The notes under the pieces are model-generated. The model was not told the origin of the DNA. It saw only the letters and a program-made list of their open reading frames with translations, and did no database searches. A DNA stretch of 64,000 nucleotides from the NCBI RefSeq assembly GCF_001187505.1, contig NZ_CP012150.1:806001-870000 (forward strand), written 5' to 3'. Shown here piece by piece: positions 41,550 to 49,717 of the stretch; positions within the stretch are counted from its first letter, which is position 1; every line of letters begins with the position of its first letter. The DNA comes from Mycolicibacterium goodii (GTDB lineage Bacteria; Actinomycetota; Actinomycetes; Mycobacteriales; Mycobacteriaceae). Made by a program: the position numbers and the translations under genes.

Positions 41550-42059
41550 TCAACTCCAGACGAGGGTGAGCTCGTCGGGGATGTGGGTGCGCCATTTTTC
41601 CCGTAGGGAGTCGGGGATGCCGAGCGTGTGGAGCGGGGGGCAGGGGTTGAACCAGTGGGCGGGAACGGGAGCCCCGTACACGCGGAGTCTCGGCAGCCCG
41701 GTTGCGGCGCGAAGCTCGGCTAGCACGTCTTCGCGTTGCCATGCGCTTGTTGTCGCTAGCGGGGGGCGGAAGCGGATGCCGATGGGTCGGGCGGGGCGGT
41801 GTGGGTGGTGATCCCAGTAGAGGTTGAGGAACTTGGGTGTAGCCTCCCCCGTGCGCAGCCCGAGTTTCTGAAACGCGCCCACAATTTCCGAATCCGAGTG
41901 GGGATCGAAAAGCCGAAGCCAGAACTCACGGGCGGGGACACCGCGGCTGCGGGTAATCACCCGCCGCACAAGCGGTTTCGAGAAGTGGTGCACAAGCCAC
42001 AACACCAGGATGGCGACGACAACCAGTAGCCAGAGGTGCCGAACATCCAAGTCAATCAC
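41550..42059 (-). CDS. N-terminal-membrane protein of the element, possible transfer-gene remnant
   Basis: 169 residues. One transmembrane helix at about 9-26 (LWLLVVVAILVLWLVHHF), then a cytoplasmic region with REFWLRLFDPHSDSEIVGAFQKLGLR and PRLRVYGAPVPAHWFNPCPPLHTL. In AICEs this place is held by an FtsK/TraB-like translocase with N-terminal membrane helices; no Walker motif exists here and the reading frame ends before the low-complexity DNA. Either a shortened translocase or an unrelated small membrane protein; I cannot tell. Its start overlaps the next upstream gene by 8 bp. Confidence 0.6.
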   Translation of the reverse strand: MIDLDVRHLWLLVVVAILVLWLVHHFSKPLVRRVITRSRGVPAREFWLRLFDPHSDSEIVGAFQKLGLRTGEATPKFLNLYWDHHPHRPARPIGIRFRPPLATTSAWQREDVLAELRAATGLPRLRVYGAPVPAHWFNPCPPLHTLGIPDSLREKWRTHIPDELTLVWS

Positions 42060-42360
42060 GGTTAACCTTCACTTTCTCCGATTTGAACAGGGCATATCCG
42101 ATTGCCACCGACGACGTAGCGGTGATGCGCGTGCCAGGTGTCCAGGTGCGCGGTTGGAGGTCGCGGCGGGGAAACAGCAACTCGACCCGCGAGGGCAATG
42201 CCGCGAAACCGTCAACTGAATCCAGATCTACTGATGTAATCCAAATATGTTGTGTCACACTTGGATAGAGGAGGGTAGGGGTGGTGACGACCGTAGCCGT
42301 CACCACTCCCATCTCCTGCCCAGGGTTGACACACGTCAACCCATTATCCATCAGCGTCAC
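42052..42360 (-). CDS. small unknown element protein, 102 residues
   Basis: Not recognised. Beta-rich (GVVTATVVTTPTLLYPSVTQHIWITSVDLDSV, LPSRVELLFPRRDL, GTRITATSSVAIGYALF), no membrane segment. Situated between the Pra-like gene (27 bp upstream) and the membrane protein gene (8-bp overlap), so part of the same minus-strand operon ending at Rep or before it. Confidence 0.6.
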   Translation of the reverse strand: MTLMDNGLTCVNPGQEMGVVTATVVTTPTLLYPSVTQHIWITSVDLDSVDGFAALPSRVELLFPRRDLQPRTWTPGTRITATSSVAIGYALFKSEKVKVNRD

Positions 42361-42387
42361 CTGCGCGCCGAGTCCAGAGAGACGTTG

Positions 42388-42732
42388 TCATTTCGCCACC
42401 GCCACAGCGTCAGCGGTGAAATACAACCCCGCGTTCACCCGACCGGAAGCTTGGGCGATCCCGTAGGGACGGGCGACCAGGTTCGTGAACGAAACCTGCT
42501 GAAAAGGCTCGATTTTGGGTTGTTCAGCGCCCGGGACCGTTACGGTCATCTGCTTCAGACCGCCGTCGTGCGGGAAGATGGTAGTCACGCTCCACAGAAG
42601 CGTTCCATCCGAGTTCCGCTGCTGCTCAGCGGATTTCGTTTCAGCGTTCCATTTCGTCTTCGGTTCCACCGTCGCCGCCTGCATCGGCGGGAGGCTCAGC
42701 GGAACAGCGGACAGTTTCTCGATCCCAGCCAT
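42388..42732 (-). CDS. Pra-like replication/excision activator
   Basis: 114 residues from ATG 42732; GAAAGAGAG lies upstream. Pattern: GTLLWSVTTIFPHDGGLKQMTVTVPG, then KIEPFQQVSFTNLVARPYG and GLYFTADAV, which fits the proteins annotated as plasmid replication, integration and excision activators (Pra of pSAM2) as I recall them. In pSAM2 Pra switches on rep, xis and int. It is divergent from the integrase over 265 bp that must contain both promoters. An ssDNA-binding OB-like role is the alternative. Confidence 0.5.
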   Translation of the reverse strand: MAGIEKLSAVPLSLPPMQAATVEPKTKWNAETKSAEQQRNSDGTLLWSVTTIFPHDGGLKQMTVTVPGAEQPKIEPFQQVSFTNLVARPYGIAQASGRVNAGLYFTADAVAVAK

Positions 42733-42997
42733 TTTTGACTCTCTTTCTGCCCCTATCGGGCTGTAGCAAAACCTCGACCATCGAGGTCTGACACCAGGAT
42801 CAGGATGCAAAAGGAGCACGTCAAGCGTATAGGGTACCTGTACTTACCCCAAGTGTTAACGCGGGCATTAACACCCTGTCAGCAAACATGCAGGTCATCA
42901 TAGGCGAGTGAAATATGGTCACAGTTTGATAACGATGTGTGATACCCATCCCCGATTGGTGCACGTCAACACGTTATCGACTCGCTAGGGTGATCGT

Positions 42998-44128
42998 ATG
43001 ACCACCTCAGAGCGGCGGAACCTCCCACCTCAAATCAGACGCATCACACTGCCCAGCGGGGCAGTTCGATACCAGGTACGAGTAGACCTCCGCCAGGGTA
43101 GAGCCGACCGTAAACAGACCATGCGACGGTTTAAAACCCTAACGGAGGCAAAGGCTTTCCTTAATCCCATCCTTGGTGACCAGCATAGGGGACTACACGT
43201 AGCCCCCAGTTCACTACTCATCAAGGATGCGGTAGAGACATGGCTACGGGCACAGCGGATTAAACCCACGACACGGGCGGCGTATACGGCTGCGTTACGT
43301 CCTGTAGTGGATGAATATGGCTATCGCACAGTGCAATCGATTACCAAAGACGACGTAGAGGCATTGGTTCAGGCATTACAGGAGGGCACGACGGCGCGGG
43401 GAGTTTGGACGAGTACGACCATCAACCCGATGTTGGCACGATGGCGGGCTATGTTCGATGACCTACAGAAACAGGGTGTGTTAGTGAGAAATGTTGTGGC
43501 ACTTGTTAAGTCAGTGAAACGAGCCGAGGATTCACCAGCACCACGCGGTAATACGTTGACAGACAGGCAAATTCAGCAACTCATCAACTATCACACAGGG
43601 AAACATGATGAACTATTAGTTCGGTTCGCCCTGCTTGGGCTTCGGCGCGGCGAACTCGCCGCCCTTCGATGGTCTGATATCGACCTGATGAACGGCACCG
43701 TGACGATTTCACGGAACCGCACCACGGACGGTAACCAGGTCTACGAGGGCGACACCAAGACCGTAGCGGGGACGCGAGAACTCACGCTTCCCGCCAGGCT
43801 TCTAGAACGGCTACACATCCTGTACCCATCGAGACCAGGACGAGGCATGTACGTCATCACCCAGGAAAAGAGCCCAGGACGCCCGTACCACCCCCGCACC
43901 ATCGACGCTCGATGGACACATGCCCTAGCCGCCGCCGACGTTCCCCACGTGAGACTACACGACGCCAGGCACACGACAGCCACGCATCTGCACGCCGAGG
44001 GTGTGCCCCTAGCCGACATTGCGGCATGGCTTGGGCATGCTAACGCCGCCGTAACAGCCCGCGTCTACAGCCACTCCACCAAGCGGGGACTTGCCGCCGC
44101 CGCTGAGGCTCTGGACATGGACGCCTGA
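42998..44128 (+). CDS. int: tyrosine-recombinase integrase
   Basis: 376 residues: N-terminal arm-binding domain (SGAVRYQVRVDLRQGR...), SAM-like core-binding domain (about 72-170) and catalytic domain with Arg in LLGLRRGELAALRW, Lys in DTKTVAGTRELTLP, HDARHTTATH (HxxR), GHANAAVTARVYSHST with the second His and nucleophile Tyr. It ends 76 bp before tRNA-Ser(UGA), the normal place for an integrase that uses the tRNA 3' half as attachment site. Confidence 0.93.
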   Translation: MTTSERRNLPPQIRRITLPSGAVRYQVRVDLRQGRADRKQTMRRFKTLTEAKAFLNPILGDQHRGLHVAPSSLLIKDAVETWLRAQRIKPTTRAAYTAALRPVVDEYGYRTVQSITKDDVEALVQALQEGTTARGVWTSTTINPMLARWRAMFDDLQKQGVLVRNVVALVKSVKRAEDSPAPRGNTLTDRQIQQLINYHTGKHDELLVRFALLGLRRGELAALRWSDIDLMNGTVTISRNRTTDGNQVYEGDTKTVAGTRELTLPARLLERLHILYPSRPGRGMYVITQEKSPGRPYHPRTIDARWTHALAAADVPHVRLHDARHTTATHLHAEGVPLADIAAWLGHANAAVTARVYSHSTKRGLAAAAEALDMDA

Positions 44129-44203
44129 ACGCGGTGTGTGATTGTGTGTTACATCCTGATATCAGGAGACGCTTCCAGATAGACCGAAAACCCCTTCTGA
44201 GCT

Positions 44204-44265
44204 GCGGTGGCGGAGGGATTTGAACCCCCGGATGGTTTTACCCACCTCTCGCTTTCAAGGCGAGT
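44204..44265. repeat. attR within tRNA-Ser(UGA)
   Basis: Partner of the 38015-38076 repeat. The crossover most likely lies in the 20-bp identical anticodon-arm block (44246-44265), so the T-arm, variable arm and acceptor strand of the present tRNA come from the element. Confidence 0.88.
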
Positions 44266-44291
44266 GCATTAGGCCGCTCTGCCACGCCACC
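44205..44291 (-). tRNA. tRNA-Ser(UGA), element attachment site
   Basis: Minus strand GGTGGCGTGGCAGAGCGGCC...; anticodon loop CTTGAAA gives UGA, reading UCA/UCN codons. Class II variable arm GGTGGG-TAAAA-CCATCC, T-loop GGTTCAAATCC, CCA not encoded. The 3' part is shared with attL except in the variable arm. Confidence 0.95.
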
Positions 44292-44309
44292 GCCGATAAG
44301 AGTACGGGA

Positions 44310-44822
44310 CTACACTCGACCGATTTTGGCGGGCGGGGCTCCGTTCTTCAGGGCCGCGCTGATGCGGCGGCAGTTCTCTCCCATCGCAGCGATCTGGGGG
44401 CGCGACAACCTGCCCAGGAAGTGCGTGCGTACACCGTGGCCGTAGGTCACCATCGCCTCGCGGACCGCGGCGCGGCCCTCGTCGGTGATCTTGGCGACCA
44501 CGCCGCGCCCGTCCTCCGGGCTCGCGCCCCGCACCACGAAATTCAGGACCTCCAAACGCCGGATCTGTCGGGTGACCCGGCTCGGGAGCGACATCAACCG
44601 GTCCGCCAGATCCCCCATCCTGGCCGATCCGGTAGGCGACTTGTCCAAGTAGTCCAGCAGACGCACATCATTGAGCGTCAGATGATGTTGGTCCACCAAC
44701 GACCGGTTCAACGTCGCGTACAAACGCAGCGCCGAGTCGAGGTAGTTCTGCCACGACCTCTCCTCGGCGATATCCAGACCCGGCATGTCTCCTGCCGTGC
44801 GCCCGGCAATCATCCCCACCAT
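44310..44822 (-). CDS. MarR-family transcriptional regulator
   Basis: About 170 residues from ATG 44822 (ATG 44813 also possible after GGTGGGG). Winged helix: LTLNDVRLLDYLDKSPTGSARMGDLADRLMSLPSRVTRQIRRLEVLNFVVRGASPEDGRGVVAKITDEGRAAV, with the D-x-R wing. A longer upstream frame runs into the quinone oxidoreductase and is discarded. Divergent from that gene; the gap holds a tandem CGTAAG (44833, 44841), a possible part of its operator. Likely controls the oxidoreductase; ligand unknown. Confidence 0.88.
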   Translation of the reverse strand: MVGMIAGRTAGDMPGLDIAEERSWQNYLDSALRLYATLNRSLVDQHHLTLNDVRLLDYLDKSPTGSARMGDLADRLMSLPSRVTRQIRRLEVLNFVVRGASPEDGRGVVAKITDEGRAAVREAMVTYGHGVRTHFLGRLSRPQIAAMGENCRRISAALKNGAPPAKIGRV

Positions 44823-44889
44823 GCGCGCAATCGTAAGGGACGTAAGTATTGCTGCGCGCGATAACTCGTAGGGTTGTACCGTCGAAAAA

Positions 44890-45870
44890 ATGCATGCAAT
44901 TGTCACCTCCGTGAACGACGGGCTGAACTGGGAAAACGTAGCCAGTATCGGACCAGCAAACGGTGAACTTCTGATCAAGGTTCACACCGCTGGGATCAAT
45001 CGAGCCGACTTGCTGCAAGCCGCGGGCAAGTATCCGCCCCCGCCGGGGGCCAGTGACGTCATCGGCCTGGAGGTCTCGGGGACCGTCGAGGCGCTCGGCG
45101 ATGACGTGTCCGGGTGGTCGGTGGGGCAGCCCGTGTGCGCGCTGCTGGCCGGTGGCGGCTACGCCGAATACGTCACGGTGCCCGCCCCGCAGGTGCTGCC
45201 CGTCCCCGACGGCGTGAGCCTGCGCGACGCGGCCGGCCTGCCCGAGGTGGCGTGCACGGTGTGGTCGAACGTGGTGATGACGGCGGGCCTGACGGCGGGC
45301 CATCTGCTGCTGGTACACGGCGGCGCGAGCGGTATCGGCACGCACGCCATCCAGGTGGCCAAGGCACTCGGTGCGCGCGTCGCGGTCACCGCGGGCTCCG
45401 AGGAGAAACTCGCGTTGTGCCGCGACCTGGGCGCCGACCTCACCATCAACTACCGCGAGGAGGATTTCGTCGAGCGGTTGCGCGACGGGGCCGGCGAAGG
45501 GGCCGACGTCATCCTCGACATCATGGGCGCGGCGTATCTGGACCGCAACATCGACGCGCTGGCGCCCGGCGGCCGGCTCGTCATCATCGGCATGCAGGGC
45601 GGGGTCAAGGCCGAGCTCAACATCGGCAAGTTGCTCGGCAAGCGCGCCGGCGTCATCGCGACGTCTCTGCGCCCGCGACCGGTCGACGGCCCCGGCGGCA
45701 AGGGTGAGATCGTCCGGGCCGTGCGCGAGCACGTGTGGCCGATGATCGCCGACGGCCGGGTGAGGCCGATCATCGGCGCCGAACTGCCGGTCGAGCGGGC
45801 CCGGGAGGGCCACGAACTGCTGGCCTCGGGGAAGGTGGCCGGAAAGGTCCTGCTGCGCGTCTCGGATTGA
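44890..45870 (+). CDS. zinc-free quinone oxidoreductase (Rv3777-like)
   Basis: A 326-residue medium-chain dehydrogenase/reductase of the NADPH:quinone reductase (PIG3/zeta-crystallin) group. Seen: INRADLLQAAGKYPPPPGASDVIGLEVSGTV, no catalytic-zinc Cys, Rossmann motif LVHGGASGIGTHAIQVAKALGARV, and SARRREGHELLASGKVAGKVLL-like C-terminus (VERAREGHELLASGKVAGKVLL). NADPH specificity is expected from the Ala-Gly-Ser after the second strand. Same position as Rv3777. Confidence 0.9.
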   Translation: MHAIVTSVNDGLNWENVASIGPANGELLIKVHTAGINRADLLQAAGKYPPPPGASDVIGLEVSGTVEALGDDVSGWSVGQPVCALLAGGGYAEYVTVPAPQVLPVPDGVSLRDAAGLPEVACTVWSNVVMTAGLTAGHLLLVHGGASGIGTHAIQVAKALGARVAVTAGSEEKLALCRDLGADLTINYREEDFVERLRDGAGEGADVILDIMGAAYLDRNIDALAPGGRLVIIGMQGGVKAELNIGKLLGKRAGVIATSLRPRPVDGPGGKGEIVRAVREHVWPMIADGRVRPIIGAELPVERAREGHELLASGKVAGKVLLRVSD

Positions 45871-45885
45871 CTTCGAGCCCGGCGC

Positions 45886-47082
45886 TCAGCCGAGGGAGGC
45901 CAGCGCCCGCACCAGCTGGTCGACCTCGGCGGTCGTCGAGTAGTGCGACAGACCGATGGTCACCGCACCGCCGATGTCGTTGACCCCGATGACGTCGAGC
46001 ACGCGAGAGCTGGCGTTGGCGATGGCGAGGACGCCGTTGTCGGCCAGGCGCTGCACCACGCGCTCGGCGGGCACGTCGCGCACCGCGAAGCTGAGCACCG
46101 GGATGGATGTCTCCGGGCTGCCGATCACCATCACCAGCGGCAGCGACCGCAGCGACGTCTGCAGGTAGTCGAACAACCGGCTCATGTAGACGCCGGCGGA
46201 TTGCATTGAGATCTCCAGCCTTTCACGCCGGGTCCCGGATGCCGTCTCGTCGAGGTTGGACAGGTACTCGATGCTCGCGACCACGCCGGCCAGCAGGCCG
46301 TACTGGTGCACGCCGAGTTCGAGGCGGGCGGGGCCGGTGGCGTAGGGGTTCAGCGACACCGATCCGAACGAGTCGATGAGGCCCGGATCGCGGAACACCA
46401 GGGCACCGATCGGCGGGCCGCCCCAGCCGACGGCGTTGAGCGCGACCACGTCGGCCTCGATCTCGTTGACGTCGAGCAGCCGGTAGGGCGCGGCGGCCGA
46501 GTGATCGACCACCACGAGACCGCCGACCTCGTGCGTCAGCTTGGTGACCTCACGCAGGTCGGTGACCGTTCCCAAGGTCGACGACGCCGACGCGATGGCC
46601 ACCAGCCGGGTCGGCTTGTCGATGAGACCTTCCCACTGCCACGACGGCAGCTCACCGGTCTCGATGTCAACCTCGGCCCATTTCACCTTGGCGCCATAAC
46701 GATTCGCCGCACGCAGCCACGGGGCGATGTTGGCCTCGTCGTCCAGACGCGTCACCACCACCTCGTAGCCCAGTCCGACACGAGACGAGGAGGCCTCGGC
46801 CAGCGAGGTCAGCAGGTGGGCCCGGTCCGGGCCGAGGACCACGCCCCGTGGATCCGCGTTGACCAGATCGGCTACCGCCTGGCGGGCCGCCGCGAGGACG
46901 GCCGCGCTGCGGCGAGCGGACGGGTGGGGGCCGAGTGCGCTTGGCATCGACCCGCGAAAAGCGGTGGAAACCGTGGTGGCGACCGCATCGGGTACCAACA
47001 TCCCGCTCTGGGCGTCGAAATGCACCCACCCATCGCCCAGCGTTGGGTGCAAGCCACGCACCCGGGCGACGTCGTATGCCAT
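45886..47082 (-). CDS. class V aminotransferase-fold protein lacking the PLP lysine (Rv3778c-like)
   Basis: About 398 residues from ATG 47082 ([10 protein letters not shown]). Overall it reads as a cysteine-desulfurase-like class V aminotransferase: [14 protein letters not shown], the cofactor Asp in [17 protein letters not shown]. Where the family has SGHK-xxGPxG, this protein reads [13 protein letters not shown]; aligning the GPP places Gly at the Schiff-base Lys. No Cys-containing mobile loop is visible. Either a pseudoenzyme or a PLP protein with other chemistry. It separates Rv3777-like and Rv3779-like genes as in M. tuberculosis. Confidence 0.83.
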   Translation of the reverse strand: MAYDVARVRGLHPTLGDGWVHFDAQSGMLVPDAVATTVSTAFRGSMPSALGPHPSARRSAAVLAAARQAVADLVNADPRGVVLGPDRAHLLTSLAEASSSRVGLGYEVVVTRLDDEANIAPWLRAANRYGAKVKWAEVDIETGELPSWQWEGLIDKPTRLVAIASASSTLGTVTDLREVTKLTHEVGGLVVVDHSAAAPYRLLDVNEIEADVVALNAVGWGGPPIGALVFRDPGLIDSFGSVSLNPYATGPARLELGVHQYGLLAGVVASIEYLSNLDETASGTRRERLEISMQSAGVYMSRLFDYLQTSLRSLPLVMVIGSPETSIPVLSFAVRDVPAERVVQRLADNGVLAIANASSRVLDVIGVNDIGGAVTIGLSHYSTTAEVDQLVRALASLG

Positions 47083-47207
47083 GCCAGCCACCTTAAGAGC
47101 GTCCGCAACTACCACAAACTGCACGATGTGAATGAGCTCCCGACCGTGCGATTCGGCTGCCGAGGCCGCGCTCGGGACGGGTCTCCCTGGGCAGCCATAC
47201 TAGTCCA

Positions 47208-49172
47208 GTGGGCTTCGGGTTCGGAGTGCTAATAGGACTGCTGTTGCTGGCGGCACCCGGAGCGGTCATCGCCGTTGCGGGCGGCCTGCCCGCACCCGTC
47301 GCCGTGGCGGTGGCACCTGCCTTGACGTTCGGTGCTGTCGGGCTTGCGATCGTCCCCTTCGGCGCCATCGGTGTGCCATGGAATGCGGGCACCGCCGCGT
47401 TTGCTGTGCTGGTTTCCAGTTGCGCCGCGGCGGCTTTGAGGCGGGCGTTCGCCGGCTACCGAGATCGGGTTGCCGAAGACCTCGCTCCGTCGCGGGGCCC
47501 GGCCCTGCTGGTCGCCGCCGGTGTGCTGCTCGGGGCGGTGCTGATCTTCTGGGCCGCCGCCGGAGGACTGACACACTGGCAATCGATTCCGAGCACCTGG
47601 GATTCGGTGTGGCACGCCAACACCGTGCGCTGGATCCTCGAAACCGGGCAGGCCTCGCCCACGCACATGGGTGAACTGCGCAATGTCGAGACCCACGCGA
47701 GCCTGTACTACCCGTCGGCCTTCCACGCGCTGACCGCGGTGTTCAGCCAGCTCACCGGTGCCGCGCCGACCACCGCGTACACGGTGAGTTCGGTCACCGC
47801 CGCAGTGTGGCTCTTCCCGGCCAGCGCTGCGATCCTCACGTGGATCCTGCTGCGGGGGCAGACATCACAGTGGCGCACCGCGGGGGCCGCGGCGACCGCC
47901 GCCGGGCTGTCGGCGTCCTTCACGGCCGTGCCCTATGTGGAGTTCGAGACCGCGTCGATGCCGAACATGACCGCGTACGGCATCGCGGTCCCGGTCTTCG
48001 CACTGATCGTCTCGACACTGCGGCACCGCGACCGCATCCCGTTGGCCGTGCTGGCCCTGCTCGGAGTGTTCTCGGTGCACATCACCGGCGGGGTGATCGT
48101 GGTGCTGTTCGTCGCAGCCTGGTGGCTGCTGGGCGTGCTGCGGCGTCCGGTGCGCGGGCGTCGCGCCGACCTGGTGACACTGCTGGCCGTCGGGGTTCCC
48201 ACGGCGGTCCTGCTGCTGCCGCAGTTCGTCGGGGTGCTGCGCGAGGCCGAGATCATCGCCGGGCACGCGTTCGTCACCCACGAAGGCAAGAAACGCGCGC
48301 TCGTCGACGCCGTCGTGCAGCACACCCGTCACCTCAACGACTTCCCGATCCAGTGGGCGCTGATCGTCGCCGCCGCCGCAGGCGCGCTGTATCTGGTGCG
48401 CAAGCGGATCTGGTGGCCGCTGGGGACATGGCTGCTGCTGGTGGTGGCGATCGTGCACTCGTCGGCCCCGTTCGGCGGCCCGGTGGGCACTCTCACCGGC
48501 AGGTTCAGCGATCTGTTCTACAGCGACCCGCGCCGCCTGTCGGCCGTCGTGACCCTGCTGCTGTCCGCGCTCGCGGGAATCGCGGTGTTCACGGTGGTGG
48601 CCGCGGTGATCGCAGGTGCCCGCCGACTGGTGGGCCGGGGGCGACCGCAGGTCTGGGCCGCCGCTGCGGGCCTGACCCTGGCGGTGATCTGCACCGTCAG
48701 CGCGTGGCACTACCTGCCGCGGCACGAGTTCCTGTTCGGCGACAAGTACGACTCGGTGATGGTCGACGCCAAGGACCTCGAGGCGTTCGCGTACCTCGCC
48801 ACGCTGCCCGACGCCCGCGACACCGTGATCGGCGACGCCAACACCGACGGCACGGCATGGATGTACGCGGTCTCGGGCCTGCACCCGCTGTGGACGCACT
48901 ACGACTACCCCGTTCAGCAGGGCCCGGGCTATCACCGGTTCATCTTCTGGGCATACGCAGACGACGCGGACACCGACCCGCGGGTGGCCCAGGCCGTCAA
49001 GGCGCTCGACATCCGCTACGTGATCACGAGCACGCCGGTGGTGGGAGGGTTCGTCATGCCTGACGGGCTAGTGTCGCTAGGTAGCTCACGGTCGTGGGAG
49101 AAGATCTACGACAACGGCGCGGATCGGATCTACCGCTGGCGTGGAGACGACCAACCGACCAACGACAGATGA
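47208..49172 (+). CDS. polytopic membrane protein, DUF6541/Rv3779 family, putative glycosyltransferase
   Basis: 654 residues, about 12 membrane helices over the first 490, then a soluble domain (about 500-654) with DAKDLEAFAYLATLPDARDTVIGDANTDGTAWMYAVSGLHPLW and IRYVITSTPVVGG. Rv3779 of M. tuberculosis has been reported to take part in polyprenyl-phosphomannose synthesis; the fold resembles GT-C enzymes, with an early Asp-rich-free loop HWQSIPSTWDSVWHANTVRW. First gene of a run of five co-directional genes; the bpa gene follows by 10 bp. Confidence 0.82.
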   Translation: MGFGFGVLIGLLLLAAPGAVIAVAGGLPAPVAVAVAPALTFGAVGLAIVPFGAIGVPWNAGTAAFAVLVSSCAAAALRRAFAGYRDRVAEDLAPSRGPALLVAAGVLLGAVLIFWAAAGGLTHWQSIPSTWDSVWHANTVRWILETGQASPTHMGELRNVETHASLYYPSAFHALTAVFSQLTGAAPTTAYTVSSVTAAVWLFPASAAILTWILLRGQTSQWRTAGAAATAAGLSASFTAVPYVEFETASMPNMTAYGIAVPVFALIVSTLRHRDRIPLAVLALLGVFSVHITGGVIVVLFVAAWWLLGVLRRPVRGRRADLVTLLAVGVPTAVLLLPQFVGVLREAEIIAGHAFVTHEGKKRALVDAVVQHTRHLNDFPIQWALIVAAAAGALYLVRKRIWWPLGTWLLLVVAIVHSSAPFGGPVGTLTGRFSDLFYSDPRRLSAVVTLLLSALAGIAVFTVVAAVIAGARRLVGRGRPQVWAAAAGLTLAVICTVSAWHYLPRHEFLFGDKYDSVMVDAKDLEAFAYLATLPDARDTVIGDANTDGTAWMYAVSGLHPLWTHYDYPVQQGPGYHRFIFWAYADDADTDPRVAQAVKALDIRYVITSTPVVGGFVMPDGLVSLGSSRSWEKIYDNGADRIYRWRGDDQPTNDR

Positions 49173-49182
49173 CTGGAAGGCC

Positions 49183-49710
49183 ATGACCATCAATCCGGAC
49201 GACGACAACATCGAGATCCTGACTGGTGCTTCGGGCAGTTCCGACGCCGAAGGCGAAGGCGAGGGCGAGGGCAAGTCGCTCACCGACCTCGTCGAACAGC
49301 CGGCGAAGGTGATGCGCATCGGCACCATGATCAAGCAGCTGCTGGAAGAGGTGCGGGCCGCTCCGCTCGACGACGCGAGCCGCAACCGGCTGCGCGAGAT
49401 CCACCAGACCAGCATCCGGGAGCTTGAGGACGGCCTCGCACCGGAGCTGCGTGAGGAGCTGGAGCGCCTGACGTTGCCCTTCACCGACGACAGCGTGCCG
49501 AGTGATGCCGAGCTGCGCATCGCCCAGGCCCAGCTGGTCGGCTGGCTGGAGGGGCTGTTCCACGGCATCCAGACCGCGCTGTTCGCGCAGCAGATGGCCG
49601 CCCGGGCCCAGCTGGAGCAGATGCGCCAGGGCGCGCTTCCGCCCGGGATCCAGGTCCCCGGCGGTGGCCAACGCGGCGGCACCCACCCCGGCACCGGGCA
49701 GTACCTGTAG
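49183..49710 (+). CDS. bpa: bacterial proteasome activator Bpa/PafE
   Basis: About 175 residues from ATG 49183 after TGGAAGG. An acidic disordered head (SDAEGEGEGEGKS) precedes a helical bundle (VEQPAKVMRIGTMIKQLLEEVRAAPLDDASRNRLREIH...QQMAARAQLEQMRQGALPPG). It ends in GQYL, the C-terminal motif that docks in the 20S proteasome and opens its gate, allowing ATP- and Pup-independent degradation of unfolded proteins. Forms a dodecameric ring in M. tuberculosis (Rv3780). Lies in the galactan-export run, an association preserved between species. Confidence 0.93.
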   Translation: MTINPDDDNIEILTGASGSSDAEGEGEGEGKSLTDLVEQPAKVMRIGTMIKQLLEEVRAAPLDDASRNRLREIHQTSIRELEDGLAPELREELERLTLPFTDDSVPSDAELRIAQAQLVGWLEGLFHGIQTALFAQQMAARAQLEQMRQGALPPGIQVPGGGQRGGTHPGTGQYL

Positions 49711-49717
49711 GACCCGC

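Larger units (their letters stand above)
38015..44265. mobile_element. integrated element in tRNA-Ser(UGA), reduced AICE-like, carrying restriction-modification genes
   Basis: Bounded by 62-bp direct repeats 6,189 bp apart, one inside an intact tRNA-Ser(UGA). Contents from left: BglII-like endonuclease (-), MT-A70 methyltransferase (+), HUH Rep (-), low-complexity origin-like region, membrane protein (-), small protein (-), Pra-like protein (-), integrase (+) next to the tRNA. Rep, Pra and Int are the replication-excision set of actinomycete integrative conjugative elements such as pSAM2, but no complete FtsK-like transfer gene and no excisionase are found. GC is lower than the host, especially in the methyltransferase and integrase. 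Confidence 0.88.

Noticed and set aside
44823..44978. Long N-terminal extension of the MarR regulator
   Set aside because: Runs across the promoter and start of the divergent oxidoreductase; no family similarity.
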